Below, one piece after another: positions 43,243-51,119 of a stretch of 64,000 nucleotides of DNA. The stretch is taken from assembly GCF_038246755.1 (NCBI RefSeq), contig NZ_CP134706.1, positions 1,798,001 to 1,862,000 of the forward strand, given 5' to 3'. A program made the position numbers and the translations under genes. This DNA is from Micromonospora sp. FIMYZ51 (GTDB lineage Bacteria; Actinomycetota; Actinomycetes; Mycobacteriales; Micromonosporaceae). A model generated the notes under the pieces. It did no database searches, was not told the origin of the DNA, and worked only from the letters and a program-made list of their open reading frames with translations. The first letter of the stretch is position 1. Each line of letters starts with the position of its first letter.

Positions 43243-43980
43243 GTGAAAGTGAGTGGCGGGTTGCCAATCAAACGGAACTACGCTGATCATGGCGACGCCT
43301 GCCGAGCGGCGTACGCTCTCGACCTGGTGGGCGACCGGTGGACGCTGATCGTCGTACGGGAGATGATCCTCGGGCCCAAACGCTTCGCCGACCTGATGGA
43401 GGCCGTGCGGGGCATTGCCCCGGCCGTGCTCAGCGACCGGCTCAGGTCGCTCCGCGAAGCCGGCATCGTCGAGCAGGTGACCCTGGCTGACCTCGCGCGC
43501 ACCCGCGCGTACGTCCTCACCGAGTGGGGACGTGGGCTGGAGTCGGTGCTGGCGTCCCTGGGGCGGTGGTACTCGACCGGCCCCGATCCCCGGACCCGGG
43601 GGCGGATGACCCCGGACGCGGTGGTCCTCGCCATGCGGACGATGGCGCCGTCCGCGCCGGACGACCTACCGGCGATCGCCCTCCGCCTGTACGACGCCCG
43701 CCAGCCCGACCCGCCGGTGCGGAACTATCGCCTGGCCGTGGTCAACGGAATCCTTACCGCCCGACCGGGCGTCCCCGCCGACCCGGCGTTGACCCTGGAA
43801 GCCGAGTCGACCGCCTGGAGCGAGGTGCTCTTCGGCGACCTGCCTCTGGAGGACGCCGAACGCGACGGAACCGTACTCATCCACGGCGACCGAGCGCCCG
43901 TCGACCGCCTCATCCCCCTCTACCGCGACACCCCACCCCCACCCATCCCGGCCTCAAACCAAAACCAAAACCCCCGTTGA
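43243..43980 (+). CDS. HxlR-family transcriptional regulator with C-terminal extension
   Basis: A ~245-residue protein. The HxlR winged helix is clear: KRNYADHGDACRAAYALD, LVGDRWTLIVVREMILGPKRF, RGIAPAVLSDRLRSLREAGIV and TEWGRGLESVLASLGRW. A C-terminal part of about 130 residues (RNYRLAVVNGILTARPG...) resembles a SCP-2/ligand-binding domain seen in longer members. The start is unsettled: GTG 43243, GTG 43249 and TTG 43261 are in frame, the last just before the family-typical (x)PIKRNYADHG. The stop TGA lies in the palindrome at 43972. It probably represses the divergent DUF899 gene. Confidence 0.85.
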   Translation: MKVSGGLPIKRNYADHGDACRAAYALDLVGDRWTLIVVREMILGPKRFADLMEAVRGIAPAVLSDRLRSLREAGIVEQVTLADLARTRAYVLTEWGRGLESVLASLGRWYSTGPDPRTRGRMTPDAVVLAMRTMAPSAPDDLPAIALRLYDARQPDPPVRNYRLAVVNGILTARPGVPADPALTLEAESTAWSEVLFGDLPLEDAERDGTVLIHGDRAPVDRLIPLYRDTPPPPIPASNQNQNPR

Positions 43981-44040
43981 TCATGAGGTTAGCGGCAGTT
44001 TGAAGATCAACGACTGCCGCCAACCTCATGATCAACGGGG
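43972..44040. terminator. GTTGATCA-type palindrome supplying the HxlR stop
   Basis: A 28-bp arm (43972-43999, starting CCCCGTTGATCATGAGGTTA) pairs with 44013-44040 with one mismatch. The TGA of the HxlR gene (43978-43980) is the TGA of GTTGATCA. The sister element at 27791-27851 does the same on the other strand. Confidence 0.8.
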
Positions 44041-44094
44041 TGGGGCGGGGGTGGGGAGGGGTTGGGGGTGGGGAGGGGGTGGGGGTGGGGTGGT
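44039..44094 (+). other. G-run tract, G-quadruplex candidate
   Basis: At least eight runs of four or more G with short T-containing loops follow the palindrome and precede the C39 terminator. The similar tract at 6462-6515 also borders a stem-loop between convergent genes. Confidence 0.6.
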
Positions 44095-44095
44095 G

Positions 44096-44126
44096 AAGGG
44101 CCGACCCTGGGTGGGGGTCGGCCCTT
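44096..44126 (-). terminator. Terminator of the second C39-like gene
   Basis: AAGGGCCGACCC (44096-44107) pairs with 44115-44126. It follows the stop at 44143 on the minus strand and resembles the terminator of the first paralog. Confidence 0.7.
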
Positions 44127-44142
44127 GCGGGTGTTCGGGGTG

Positions 44143-44802
44143 TCAGCTGGTGGCGCTGTAGCCGCGGGTGGCGATCCAGTCGGCGAGGTTGTCGGTGGTG
44201 ATCCAGTATTCGGCCTGGTTGGGGTCGGCGGAGTCGGCGATCTTGACCTGGTCGCCGCCGTCGCGGTAGCCGGTGACGCTGACGTAGTGGCCGCCTTCGA
44301 AGCTGTGGGTGGTGCCGTTGGTGTCGGTGGTGGTGCCGGCGATGTTGGCGACCACGGCGCGGCCGTCGTCGATGGTGCGGACGATGTCTTCGCGCAGCTT
44401 GTCGGTCTGCTTGTGGTCAGCCTTGGGGTCGCGGATCTCGACGGACTTGTAGACGTTCTTGCCGGTTTCCTTGTTCAGGATGGGGGTGATGTCGTTGATG
44501 GAGTTGGTGCCGGCTTCGGTGGTGCCCATGCGCTTGGCCATGTCGTGCTGGTCGATGTTCTTGCCCTGGACGCTGAGGGCGTTGCGGGCGGCGGCGGGGC
44601 CGCAGTAGTAGAAGGTGTCCTGGGCCTGGTAGCGCACGTCGAGTTGGCGCTCGCCGTTGGGCTTGCGGTCGGCCTGCACGGCGGCGGCCGGCACGGCGGC
44701 GGGGGTGGCCTGGGCGGCGATGGCGGGTGCGGCGATGCCTCCGGCGGTGGCGGCGGCAGCGGCGATGGTCAGGGCGGTCTTACGCAGCATGGTGGTACGC
44801 AT
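44143..44802 (-). CDS. Secreted C39-like cysteine peptidase family protein, second paralog
   Basis: A 219-residue exported protein. The signal peptide is TMLRKTALTIAAAAATAGG, followed by the mature start DRKPNGERQLDVRYQAQ. The catalytic-type residues are conserved: Cys in FYYCGPAAARNALSVQG, His in FEGGHYVSVTGY and Asp in KIADSADP. The last residues DWIATRGYSATS match the paralog at 39764-40420. ATG 44802 was chosen because the long upstream frame has no signal sequence. Both copies keep a CCTTCCGTTCGGGGGT block before the ATG and the same ECF-type promoter. Function unknown, but duplication with shared control suggests dosage or divergence of substrate. Confidence 0.85.
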   Translation of the reverse strand: MRTTMLRKTALTIAAAAATAGGIAAPAIAAQATPAAVPAAAVQADRKPNGERQLDVRYQAQDTFYYCGPAAARNALSVQGKNIDQHDMAKRMGTTEAGTNSINDITPILNKETGKNVYKSVEIRDPKADHKQTDKLREDIVRTIDDGRAVVANIAGTTTDTNGTTHSFEGGHYVSVTGYRDGGDQVKIADSADPNQAEYWITTDNLADWIATRGYSATS

Positions 44803-45022
44803 GATGGGGTTCCGCCTTCCGTTCGGGGGTGTGCGCGGCGAGCGAGGGGGTCGCGGTGGCCGCGCGAAGGGGGAAGATCTGGATGTGGGCTGTGAGCCCT
44901 GCTCGGGTGTCGCGGGCCGGTAGGGCCGCTCGCGATGTCCCGGTGGATGTGTAACGCCGGGTGGGGGGGCGGTCATTCCGGCCCGGTCCCGGGGGCGGCG
45001 CTGGGGTCGTCGCGGTTACCCC

Positions 45023-45057
45023 TGTACAACGACGGGGGTGGGGGCATCATTCCGCCG
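45023..45057 (-). promoter_or_regulatory. ECF-type promoter GGAAT-N16-TCGTT of the second C39-like gene
   Basis: On the minus strand CGGCGGAATG and GTCGTTGTACA occur at the same spacing as at 40621-40655; TGTACAACGAC to CATTCCGCCG is 25 nt start to start in both. The internal sequence has no resemblance, which argues for selected promoter elements rather than recent copying. Confidence 0.6.
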
Positions 45058-45151
45058 TGGCGTACTGCGATCCCGACATCAGGGGATCGAACGCCAGGAC
45101 ATCGGAGTCCGAACCGAGCACACGGCGCAGGGCGACGGTGGGAGTAAGCCG

Positions 45152-45649
45152 TCACTCCCTGCCGATGCTGCTGATGCTGCCGAACAACACGCTCGACGTG
45201 GCATCGGTGCATTCGGGCGGAATCGGCGGATACAGGATAGATGGGTGTTCGACTGTTGATAGATCCTGGTATCCGCCGCCACCGGCAATCAGGTCACCGG
45301 CCGTCAACGCGCCGACCTCGGGCACCCGTACGCCGATCCTGCCGTCGGTGAGCAGTGTGACGCCCGGGGGCCAGACCACCACGTACGACCGCATCTCGGC
45401 GTCGCGCAGGACGAGGCAGCCGCCGCTGCCGACCGCGAGTTCACCGCCCAACGCGGCGAGAAGGTGCACCTCGGTGGCTGCGACAAGCGTCTGAAAGCCC
45501 TCTCCCGCCAGGATGCTGCCGCCCGCGCTGGCCGGGCTGGCAGACCCTCGGAGAGCCGGTGCCTCGGCGGTCGGCAGGCGTGCACCGCTGCCGCCGCAAC
45601 CGGCCAGGGCCAGCAGCAGCGCGGAGGCACTTACGGCGATCCGAACCAT
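45152..45649 (-). CDS. Small lipoprotein of unknown function
   Basis: A 165-residue protein with a clear lipobox (LLLALAGCGGS, Cys about 18) after a short hydrophobic signal. The rest is beta-rich and contains two Cys (SGGCLVLRD and PPECTDATS), which may pair. ATG 45649 is the first in-frame start. It precedes, divergently, the HxlR fragment at 45742. The 349-bp gap on the other side holds the ECF-type promoter of the peptidase gene and nothing else I can see. Function unknown. Confidence 0.75.
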   Translation of the reverse strand: MVRIAVSASALLLALAGCGGSGARLPTAEAPALRGSASPASAGGSILAGEGFQTLVAATEVHLLAALGGELAVGSGGCLVLRDAEMRSYVVVWPPGVTLLTDGRIGVRVPEVGALTAGDLIAGGGGYQDLSTVEHPSILYPPIPPECTDATSSVLFGSISSIGRE

Positions 45650-45741
45650 GCGGCCAGTAGAACTGGCACAAACCGGTCAGGCAAACTGCCATGCCGTTCG
45701 TTTCTGCTGGTTGCCCTCAGGGCAGCCGAGAGTCCCGCGCT

Positions 45742-45911
45742 GTCGGTGCTTATCGTCGTACGCGAATTGATCCTCGGACCGAAACGTTTCTCGGACCTGG
45801 CGGACGCGGCACGCGGCATCACCCCGGCCGTCCTCAGCGACCGACTCCGGTCGCTACAGCAGGCCGGCATCGTCGAGCAGGTCACGCTCACCGATCAACC
45901 CCACACCCGTA
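45742..45911 (+). pseudogene. HxlR-family regulator fragment
   Basis: About 57 codons encode LIVVRELILGPKRFSDLADA, ARGITPAVLSDRLRSLQQAG and IVEQVTLTD, matching the middle of the intact HxlR gene at 43243-43980 at both DNA and protein level. The N-terminal KR.YADHGDAC part and everything after the winged helix are missing; downstream sequence runs into PHTRTPPPSGG. It is a decayed second copy 2.4 kb from the intact one. Confidence 0.85.
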
Positions 45912-45947
45912 CGCCGCCACCAAGTGGGGGCAGAGGTAGGGCTGCGG

Positions 45948-47570
45948 CTAGCGGGCCGGGCAGCGGGTGCCGTCGGCGGGGACGGTGAGGTCGATCAGGT
46001 AGGCGTTGACAGCCCGGGTGATGCAGGGTGTCTGCGGATAGGCGGTGTGGCCCTCACCCTCCCAGGTGAGCACCCGGCCGACGCCGAGCATCTCGGCCAG
46101 GGCCGGGGTCTGCTCGTACGGGGTGGCCGGGTCGCCGGTGGTGCCGACCACCAGGATCGGCGGGGCGCCGTCGGCGCGTCCCTTCGGGTAGGGGTCGCTG
46201 CCGCCGGGCCACTCCGTGCAGGAGACCAGGCCGGCGGCGAGTGCCGGGCCGAACAACGGGTACTGCGTGCGCCACTGCGACTGCAACTGGCGGATCCGTT
46301 CCAGGCTCGGCCGATCCTCCTCGTCGGCGCAGTTGATCGCCAGGTTGGCGTCGAAGAGGTTGGTGTAGTGGCCGTTCTCGTCGCGCTCGGCGTACGCGTC
46401 GGCGAGGCGGAAGACGCCGTCCGGGTTACCTTCCTCCAGCTGATTGATGGCCCGGGCCAGTTGCTGCCAACCGGACTCCGTGTAGAGCGAGGAGATGACC
46501 GCGTAGAAGACCCAGCCGGCGGTGGCTTCCCGGCCGTCGGCCGAGCGGACCGGGGAAACCTTCGCCTTGTCGATTGCCGAGGTGACCGCCGCTCGGGCGT
46601 CCGGCGCGATCGGGCAGCGGTTGGCGTTGGCCGCGCACCACCGGGTGAAGTTGCCGAAGGCCCGCTCGAAGCCCCGGGCCTGGCTCTCGGAGCCCTCGAT
46701 CAGGCTCTGCCGGGGGTCGACCGCGCCGTCGAGCACCAGCGCCCGCACCCGCTGCGGAAACAGTTGCGCGTACGTGGCGCCGAGCAGCGTGCCGTAGGAG
46801 TAGCCCAGGTAGGTCAGCTTCTCGTCGCCGACCGCCGCGCGGATCGCGTCGATGTCCCGGGCGGCCTGCTCGGTGCCGTAGAGCGGCAACTGGTCGCCGT
46901 ACTTGGCGCCACAGCCCTGACCGATCTGCCGGTTGAGCGCGACGAAGTCGTCGAACGACTGCTGGCTCTCCGGATCCGGGTCGTAGCCGAAGGTGGCGTC
47001 CAGGTCGGCATCCGGGATGCACTCCACCGGGCTGGACCGGGACACTCCGCGCGGGTCGAAGCCGACGATGTCGAACCGTTCCAGGACGGCGTCGGGCAGG
47101 CCACCGAACTGCTCGCCGAAGGTGAGGTAGACGGCGGTGTCCACCCCGGACCCACCCGGCCCGCCCGGGTTGATCAGCAGCGAGCCGATCCGGTCGCGCT
47201 GCTTGTCGGAGCGGATCCGGATCAGGGCGATCTCGAAGGTCTCACCGGCACCGGGACCCGCCGTGGCACCGCCGCCGGGACTGGCCGTGCCGCCGGGACT
47301 GGCCGTGTTGCCGTTGGTCCAGTCGCGGGGCACCTTGATGCGGGCGCACTCGTAGCGCATGCCCGGCGCGGTGCGCCCGACCACCTCTCGGGGCACCTCC
47401 GAGCAGGACTGCCAGGTCGGTGCGGTGCCCGGCGGGGCGGCCTCGGGCTCGACGTCGCCGCCGCGCGGCGCGAACGCCGGCAGTGTGCAACCGGCGGTCA
47501 GCACCACGGCGGCGGTCAGGCCGGCCAGCGTTAACCGGAAGCGACGGATCCGGTCGGAAGTACGGGTCAC
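45948..47570 (-). CDS. Secreted alpha/beta-hydrolase lipoprotein, tripeptidyl aminopeptidase-like (TAP-like C-terminal)
   Basis: A 540-residue lipoprotein (lipobox VVLTAGC, Cys about 28). The hydrolase fold has the oxyanion segment LLINPGGPGGSGVD, nucleophile Ser in YLGYSYGTLLG, and later VVGTTGDPATPYEQ (catalytic Asp) and EGEGHTAYPQTPC (catalytic His), which together are the TAP/SlpD pattern. It probably releases N-terminal tripeptides outside the cell. GTG 47570 is the first start before the signal. A Gly/Pro/Ala insert (TASPGGTASPGGGA) near residue 90 is a small local repeat. Confidence 0.92.
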   Translation of the reverse strand: MTRTSDRIRRFRLTLAGLTAAVVLTAGCTLPAFAPRGGDVEPEAAPPGTAPTWQSCSEVPREVVGRTAPGMRYECARIKVPRDWTNGNTASPGGTASPGGGATAGPGAGETFEIALIRIRSDKQRDRIGSLLINPGGPGGSGVDTAVYLTFGEQFGGLPDAVLERFDIVGFDPRGVSRSSPVECIPDADLDATFGYDPDPESQQSFDDFVALNRQIGQGCGAKYGDQLPLYGTEQAARDIDAIRAAVGDEKLTYLGYSYGTLLGATYAQLFPQRVRALVLDGAVDPRQSLIEGSESQARGFERAFGNFTRWCAANANRCPIAPDARAAVTSAIDKAKVSPVRSADGREATAGWVFYAVISSLYTESGWQQLARAINQLEEGNPDGVFRLADAYAERDENGHYTNLFDANLAINCADEEDRPSLERIRQLQSQWRTQYPLFGPALAAGLVSCTEWPGGSDPYPKGRADGAPPILVVGTTGDPATPYEQTPALAEMLGVGRVLTWEGEGHTAYPQTPCITRAVNAYLIDLTVPADGTRCPAR

Positions 47571-47603
47571 GAGCTAGCCTCCGTGATCGAGTCGACCGCC
47601 AGG

Positions 47604-48716
47604 CTACGCGGAGTCGGGCGGGGACCCGACCGGGACCGCCGGATCGCCCCGCAGGACCTGGTCCACGTCGAACCGGATCGGCCGCTCCAACTGGTCGTAC
47701 CGACAGGAGCGCGGGTCGCGGTCGGGCCGCCAGCGGACGAACCGGGCGGTGTGCCGGAACCGGTCGCCCTCCATCGCGTCGTACGCCACCTCCACCACCA
47801 GTTCCGGGCGGACCGGCTCCCACTCCAGGTTCTTGGTGCCGGTCCACCGGCTGACCCCGCCGGGGATGCGCTGGCCGCGTTCGTGGTCGCCGTGCACCCA
47901 CGGGTGCTCCGCCCCGGCGTCCCGGTAGGGGGCCAACTCCTCCAGCAGCTCGGCCCTGCGGGCCATGGTGAACGAGGCGCTCACCCCGACGTGGTGCAGC
48001 ACCCCGGCGTCGTCGTAGAGCCCGAGCAGCAGCGAGCCGACCACCGGGCCGGACTTGTGCCAGCGGAAGCCGGCCACCACGGCGTCGGCGGTGCGGGCGT
48101 GCTTGACCTTGAACATGAGCCGCTTGCCCGGCTCGTACGGCAGGTCGGCGGGTTTGGCGATCAGCCCGTCCAACCCGGCGCCCTCGAACACGTCGAACCA
48201 GCGGCGCGCGGTCTCGGCGTCGGTGGTGACCTGGGTGACGTGCACCGGTGGGCGCACCGCCGCCAGGGCCTGCTCCAGCCGGGCACGGCGGGCCGGGTAG
48301 GGCGCGTCGAGCAGGCTTTCGCCGTCGAGGGCGAGCAGGTCGAAGGCGACGAAGTCGGCCGGGGTGGTCTCGGCGAGCAGCTTCACCCGGGACGCGGCCG
48401 GGTGGATGCGCTGGGCCAGCAGCTCGAAGTCGAGCCGGGGTTGACCGCTCGGCCCGTCGCGCCGGATCACGATCAGCTCACCGTCGACCGCGCAGCGCTC
48501 CGGCAGCTGCCGGAGCGCCTGCTCGACCACCTCGGGGAAGTAGCGCGTCATCATCTTGCCGCCCCGGCTGGCCAGCTCCACCTCGTCACCGTCGCGGAAG
48601 ACGATGCAGCGGAAACCGTCCCACTTGGGCTCGTAGGTCATGCCCGGGCCGGTGGGAATCGAGGCGACGCTGCGGGCCAGCATCGGCTCCACGGGCGGAT
48701 TGATCGGCAGCTTCAC
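47604..48716 (-). CDS. ATP-dependent DNA ligase
   Basis: A 370-residue ligase. The adenylated Lys is in YEPKWDGFRCIV, and the other nucleotidyltransferase motifs follow: ELASRGG, CAVDGELIVI, FVAFDLLALDGES, DGLIAKP and FKVKHARTADAVV. The C-terminal OB-fold has VVEVAYDAMEGDRFRHT and FVRWRPDRDP. The protein lacks an attached polymerase or nuclease domain. GTG 48716 (VKLPINPPVEPMLARS) fits the family start, whereas the frame upstream is not conserved. It may act with the LigD polymerase at 38078 in end joining; this is inference. Confidence 0.93.
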   Translation of the reverse strand: MKLPINPPVEPMLARSVASIPTGPGMTYEPKWDGFRCIVFRDGDEVELASRGGKMMTRYFPEVVEQALRQLPERCAVDGELIVIRRDGPSGQPRLDFELLAQRIHPAASRVKLLAETTPADFVAFDLLALDGESLLDAPYPARRARLEQALAAVRPPVHVTQVTTDAETARRWFDVFEGAGLDGLIAKPADLPYEPGKRLMFKVKHARTADAVVAGFRWHKSGPVVGSLLLGLYDDAGVLHHVGVSASFTMARRAELLEELAPYRDAGAEHPWVHGDHERGQRIPGGVSRWTGTKNLEWEPVRPELVVEVAYDAMEGDRFRHTARFVRWRPDRDPRSCRYDQLERPIRFDVDQVLRGDPAVPVGSPPDSA

Positions 48717-48851
48717 GGCGACAGTCAACCAGACACCACCGACAACGGTGAGCCAGATCACTGTCGCCCGCTGGGTGGCGTGTCCCGGGACGAGTCGTCG
48801 CGTACCGCTCGGGTGAATCGCAAAACCGCAGGTCAGAGCTACTTTCGCGAG

Positions 48852-49064
48852 GTGTCGGAGTGGGTGTGCGGGTGTTGTGGCCGGTGGCGGGTCAGCGTCG
48901 AGCTGATCCGGGGCCGGTACGTCTACCGGCTGGTTCACCGCTATCCCCGCCGCTTCGGCGGCGGTAAGAACGTGCTCGGCGAGGTCGGCTCGGTGACCGA
49001 GCTGGCGGAACTGCTGCGCCGGGTTGCCCCGGTCAGCCTGGCCGACCTGCACGAAGCCGCCTGA
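48852..49064 (+). CDS. Small conserved-looking protein with N-terminal CxCC motif
   Basis: A 70-residue protein: VSEWVCGCCGRWRVSVELIRG continues into RYVYRLVHRYPRRFGGGK. The CGCC cluster could bind metal, and the basic stretch suggests nucleic acid binding. The GTG start has GCGAGG upstream at close spacing. Codon third positions are GC-rich as expected for coding DNA. I do not recognise the family. It lies between the divergent ligase gene and the convergent glycosylase gene. Confidence 0.55.
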   Translation: MSEWVCGCCGRWRVSVELIRGRYVYRLVHRYPRRFGGGKNVLGEVGSVTELAELLRRVAPVSLADLHEAA

Positions 49065-49106
49065 AACGACGCCCGCGCGGTCGGAACGAGCGCCGTCGGG
49101 ACGGGC

Positions 49107-50054
49107 CTAGAAGTGGGCGAAGGAGCGGATGGGGGCGCGCGGGCCGAACTTCGGCGCCTGGATGCCGGCGGTCTCCAGCAGCCGACAGACCCGGCCCCGG
49201 TGCCCCCGGAACGGCTCCAGCAGCTCCAGCATCCGGGCGTCGTCGGCGCGCGGCTCGCCCGCCAGCGCCCAGGCGACCGTGTTCGGTACGTGGTAGTCGC
49301 CGACGCTTACCGCGTCCGGATCGCCGTACGCCACCCGGACCACCTCGGCGGCGGTCCACGGGCCGATGCCGGCGATCGCGGTCAACCGCCTGCTGGCCTC
49401 GGCGGAGTCGGCGCAGCGTTCCAGCCGGTCGGCCACTGCGGCGGCGCGGCGCAGCGTGTCGGCCCGGCGCTGCTCCACGCCGAACGGGTGGAACACCCAG
49501 TACGGGGTGGCGGCCACCGCGGCCGGCTCCGGTGGCAGCAGCAGTCCCGCCGGCCCGGGGGCCGGCTGCCCGAAGTGGCGGACGGTCGCCGCGTACGCCC
49601 GGTAGGCCTCCTTGCCGGTGACCTTCTGTTCGAAGACTGCCCGCAGCACCCGGCCGAAGACCAGCCCGGTCGCCGGCATCCGCAGCCCCGGGTGCCGGCT
49701 AGCCAGCTCGGCCACCACCGGGTGGCCGGCGGCCAGCTCGGCGAAGCCGGCCAGGTCGTCGCGGAGCCCGGCGATCGCGTCCGCCCGCGCCACGACCCAG
49801 CCACCACCCGGGCCGTACCCCTCGGCGAGCAGTTCGCCGCCGACCGGCCGCAGGGCAAGGGTGGCCGGGCCGTCCGGGGTGCGGGTGGCCCACCAGAGGG
49901 TGCCGGCCACGATCCGGGCGCAGGGATCGTACGGGCTGAAGGTGAGCGGTCGCACCGAGGCGACCAGCCGGTAGTGCTCCGGCGGGCGCAGGCTCCGGCG
50001 GGCAGCCGGCTCGGTCGAGGTCACCGGCCCACTCTGCCATGCGTTACCGATCAT
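49107..50054 (-). CDS. DNA-3-methyladenine glycosylase II-like (HhH-GPD) protein
   Basis: A 315-residue base-excision enzyme. The helix-hairpin-helix and catalytic region is LTAIAGIGPWTAAEVVRVAYGDPDAVSVGDYHV, whose second half carries the general-base Asp (SVGDYH). The upstream domain has RVLRAVFEQKVTGKEAYRAYA, as in AlkA-like proteins. It should remove alkylated bases from DNA. ATG 50054 and GTG 50024 are both in frame; I keep the former as it has GGGGCGGCGGA upstream. Stand-alone gene. Confidence 0.9.
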   Translation of the reverse strand: MIGNAWQSGPVTSTEPAARRSLRPPEHYRLVASVRPLTFSPYDPCARIVAGTLWWATRTPDGPATLALRPVGGELLAEGYGPGGGWVVARADAIAGLRDDLAGFAELAAGHPVVAELASRHPGLRMPATGLVFGRVLRAVFEQKVTGKEAYRAYAATVRHFGQPAPGPAGLLLPPEPAAVAATPYWVFHPFGVEQRRADTLRRAAAVADRLERCADSAEASRRLTAIAGIGPWTAAEVVRVAYGDPDAVSVGDYHVPNTVAWALAGEPRADDARMLELLEPFRGHRGRVCRLLETAGIQAPKFGPRAPIRSFAHF

Positions 50055-50193
50055 TCCGCCGCCCCGGTTCTCACCTGGTGGTCGGCGGCGTGCCGGATCC
50101 GGTCACGGTCAGCCAGACGCTTGGCAGCACCTCCGACATGACGATGGCCGGCCGTGGCCCCTGCGGGCGACGGCCGGCCAACTGCCGGTCGGC

Positions 50194-50865
50194 TCAGTAC
50201 GAGTAGTCGGAGTCCGAGCTGTCCGACTTGGTCTTCGACGGCGGGGCGACCGCCTTCGGGGTGCCCTTGGGCAGGCATTCCAGGTTCTTGCTGCCGTCGG
50301 GGTTGACCACGAACCAGGTGCCGCCGACGCCCTGGCCCTTCCACTGGCCCGCCTTCTTGTCACCGATGTAGGTGTAGAGCGGCCAGCCGTCGAGGGTGAT
50401 CTGGCGGGTGCCGTCCTCGCGGGTGATGGTGCCCACGGCGTCGTCCGAGACGCCCTTGAGCTTCGGGTTGCCGTCGGTCAACGCGGGCGGCCAGACCTCG
50501 GCGCACTCGTCGACGCAGTTCGACGACGGCGGGTCGTTGGTGTCGCGGTCGAAGCGGTAGAGGATGAAGCCGTCCTGGTTGACTACCGCGCTACCCATCC
50601 GGTCGAACTTCTTGCCGGTGAGGCTCACGGTCAGTTCGACGCCGTCGGGCAGGGGAGCGTCGACCTCGGCCTCCGCGCCGGGGGACGCCGAGGCACCCGG
50701 CGTCGCGCTGGACTCGGGGTCCACGGTCACGGTGGGCTCGGCCGCGGCGACGGCTACCGGCTCGGCCGCGCCGGCGTTCGTTCCGTCTTCGTAGCCTGCG
50801 GGAGCGCAGGCCGTGAGCGCGACCATGGCGCTCGCGACGACAACGGTCCGCTTGATCTTTGCCAC
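50194..50865 (-). CDS. COG4315-family lipoprotein (secreted repeat of unknown function)
   Basis: A 223-residue lipoprotein (lipobox MVALTAC, Cys about 20). After a Pro/Ala/Glu linker come two copies of the family repeat: MGSAVVNQDGFILYRFDRDT...NCVDECAEVWPP and ITREDGTRQITLDGWPLYTYIGD, each with the Y(R/T)(F/Y) core. The CxxxC in SNCVDECAE may form a disulfide or bind heme/metal. The C-terminal tail is Ser/Asp-rich (SDSSDSDYSY). The function is not known. ATG 50865 follows AGGAGG. It has no close partner; the gap upstream holds direct repeats. Confidence 0.88.
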   Translation of the reverse strand: MAKIKRTVVVASAMVALTACAPAGYEDGTNAGAAEPVAVAAAEPTVTVDPESSATPGASASPGAEAEVDAPLPDGVELTVSLTGKKFDRMGSAVVNQDGFILYRFDRDTNDPPSSNCVDECAEVWPPALTDGNPKLKGVSDDAVGTITREDGTRQITLDGWPLYTYIGDKKAGQWKGQGVGGTWFVVNPDGSKNLECLPKGTPKAVAPPSKTKSDSSDSDYSY

Positions 50866-50985
50866 GTGCCCTCCTCATGCTTGACAGTCACCGGGAAGTA
50901 CGTGGCGAGGCAGTGTCAAGGTTGAATGCCGATCGGTGGCTAATTTCACAGCGAACCGGTTGAACCGAACCTCGTCCCACTGCGT

Positions 50986-51068
50986 GTCGGCCAACACCGA
51001 TCACGCAGACACTTCGGTAGGCCAACCGATCACGCAGACACCGCGCGTCGGCCGACACCGGTCATGCG
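50986..51068. repeat. About 30-bp direct repeats, three imperfect copies
   Basis: Units starting GTCGGCCAACACCGATCACG, GTAGGCCAACCGATCACGCA and GTCGGCCGACACCGGTCATG stand 30-31 bp apart between the COG4315 lipoprotein gene and the anti-sigma factor gene. No coding function is visible. Confidence 0.75.
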
Positions 51069-51077
51069 AACGAGAAA

Positions 51078-51102
51078 GCCCGCCTCCAGTGTGGAGGCGG
51101 GC
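51078..51102 (-). terminator. Terminator of the sigma/anti-sigma operon
   Basis: GCCCGCCTCCA (51078-51088) pairs with 51092-51102 around a 3-nt loop. On the minus strand it is followed by CTTTCTC, so it ends transcripts of the anti-sigma gene (stop at 51120). Confidence 0.75.
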
Positions 51103-51119
51103 CCTTCGCTGCGCCCTGG

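Noticed and set aside
50880..50920. TTGACA...TGTCAA inverted repeat before the COG4315 lipoprotein gene as a promoter or operator
   Set aside because: The -35-like box has no -10 at suitable spacing and the arms are only 7 bp. I could not support a specific call.
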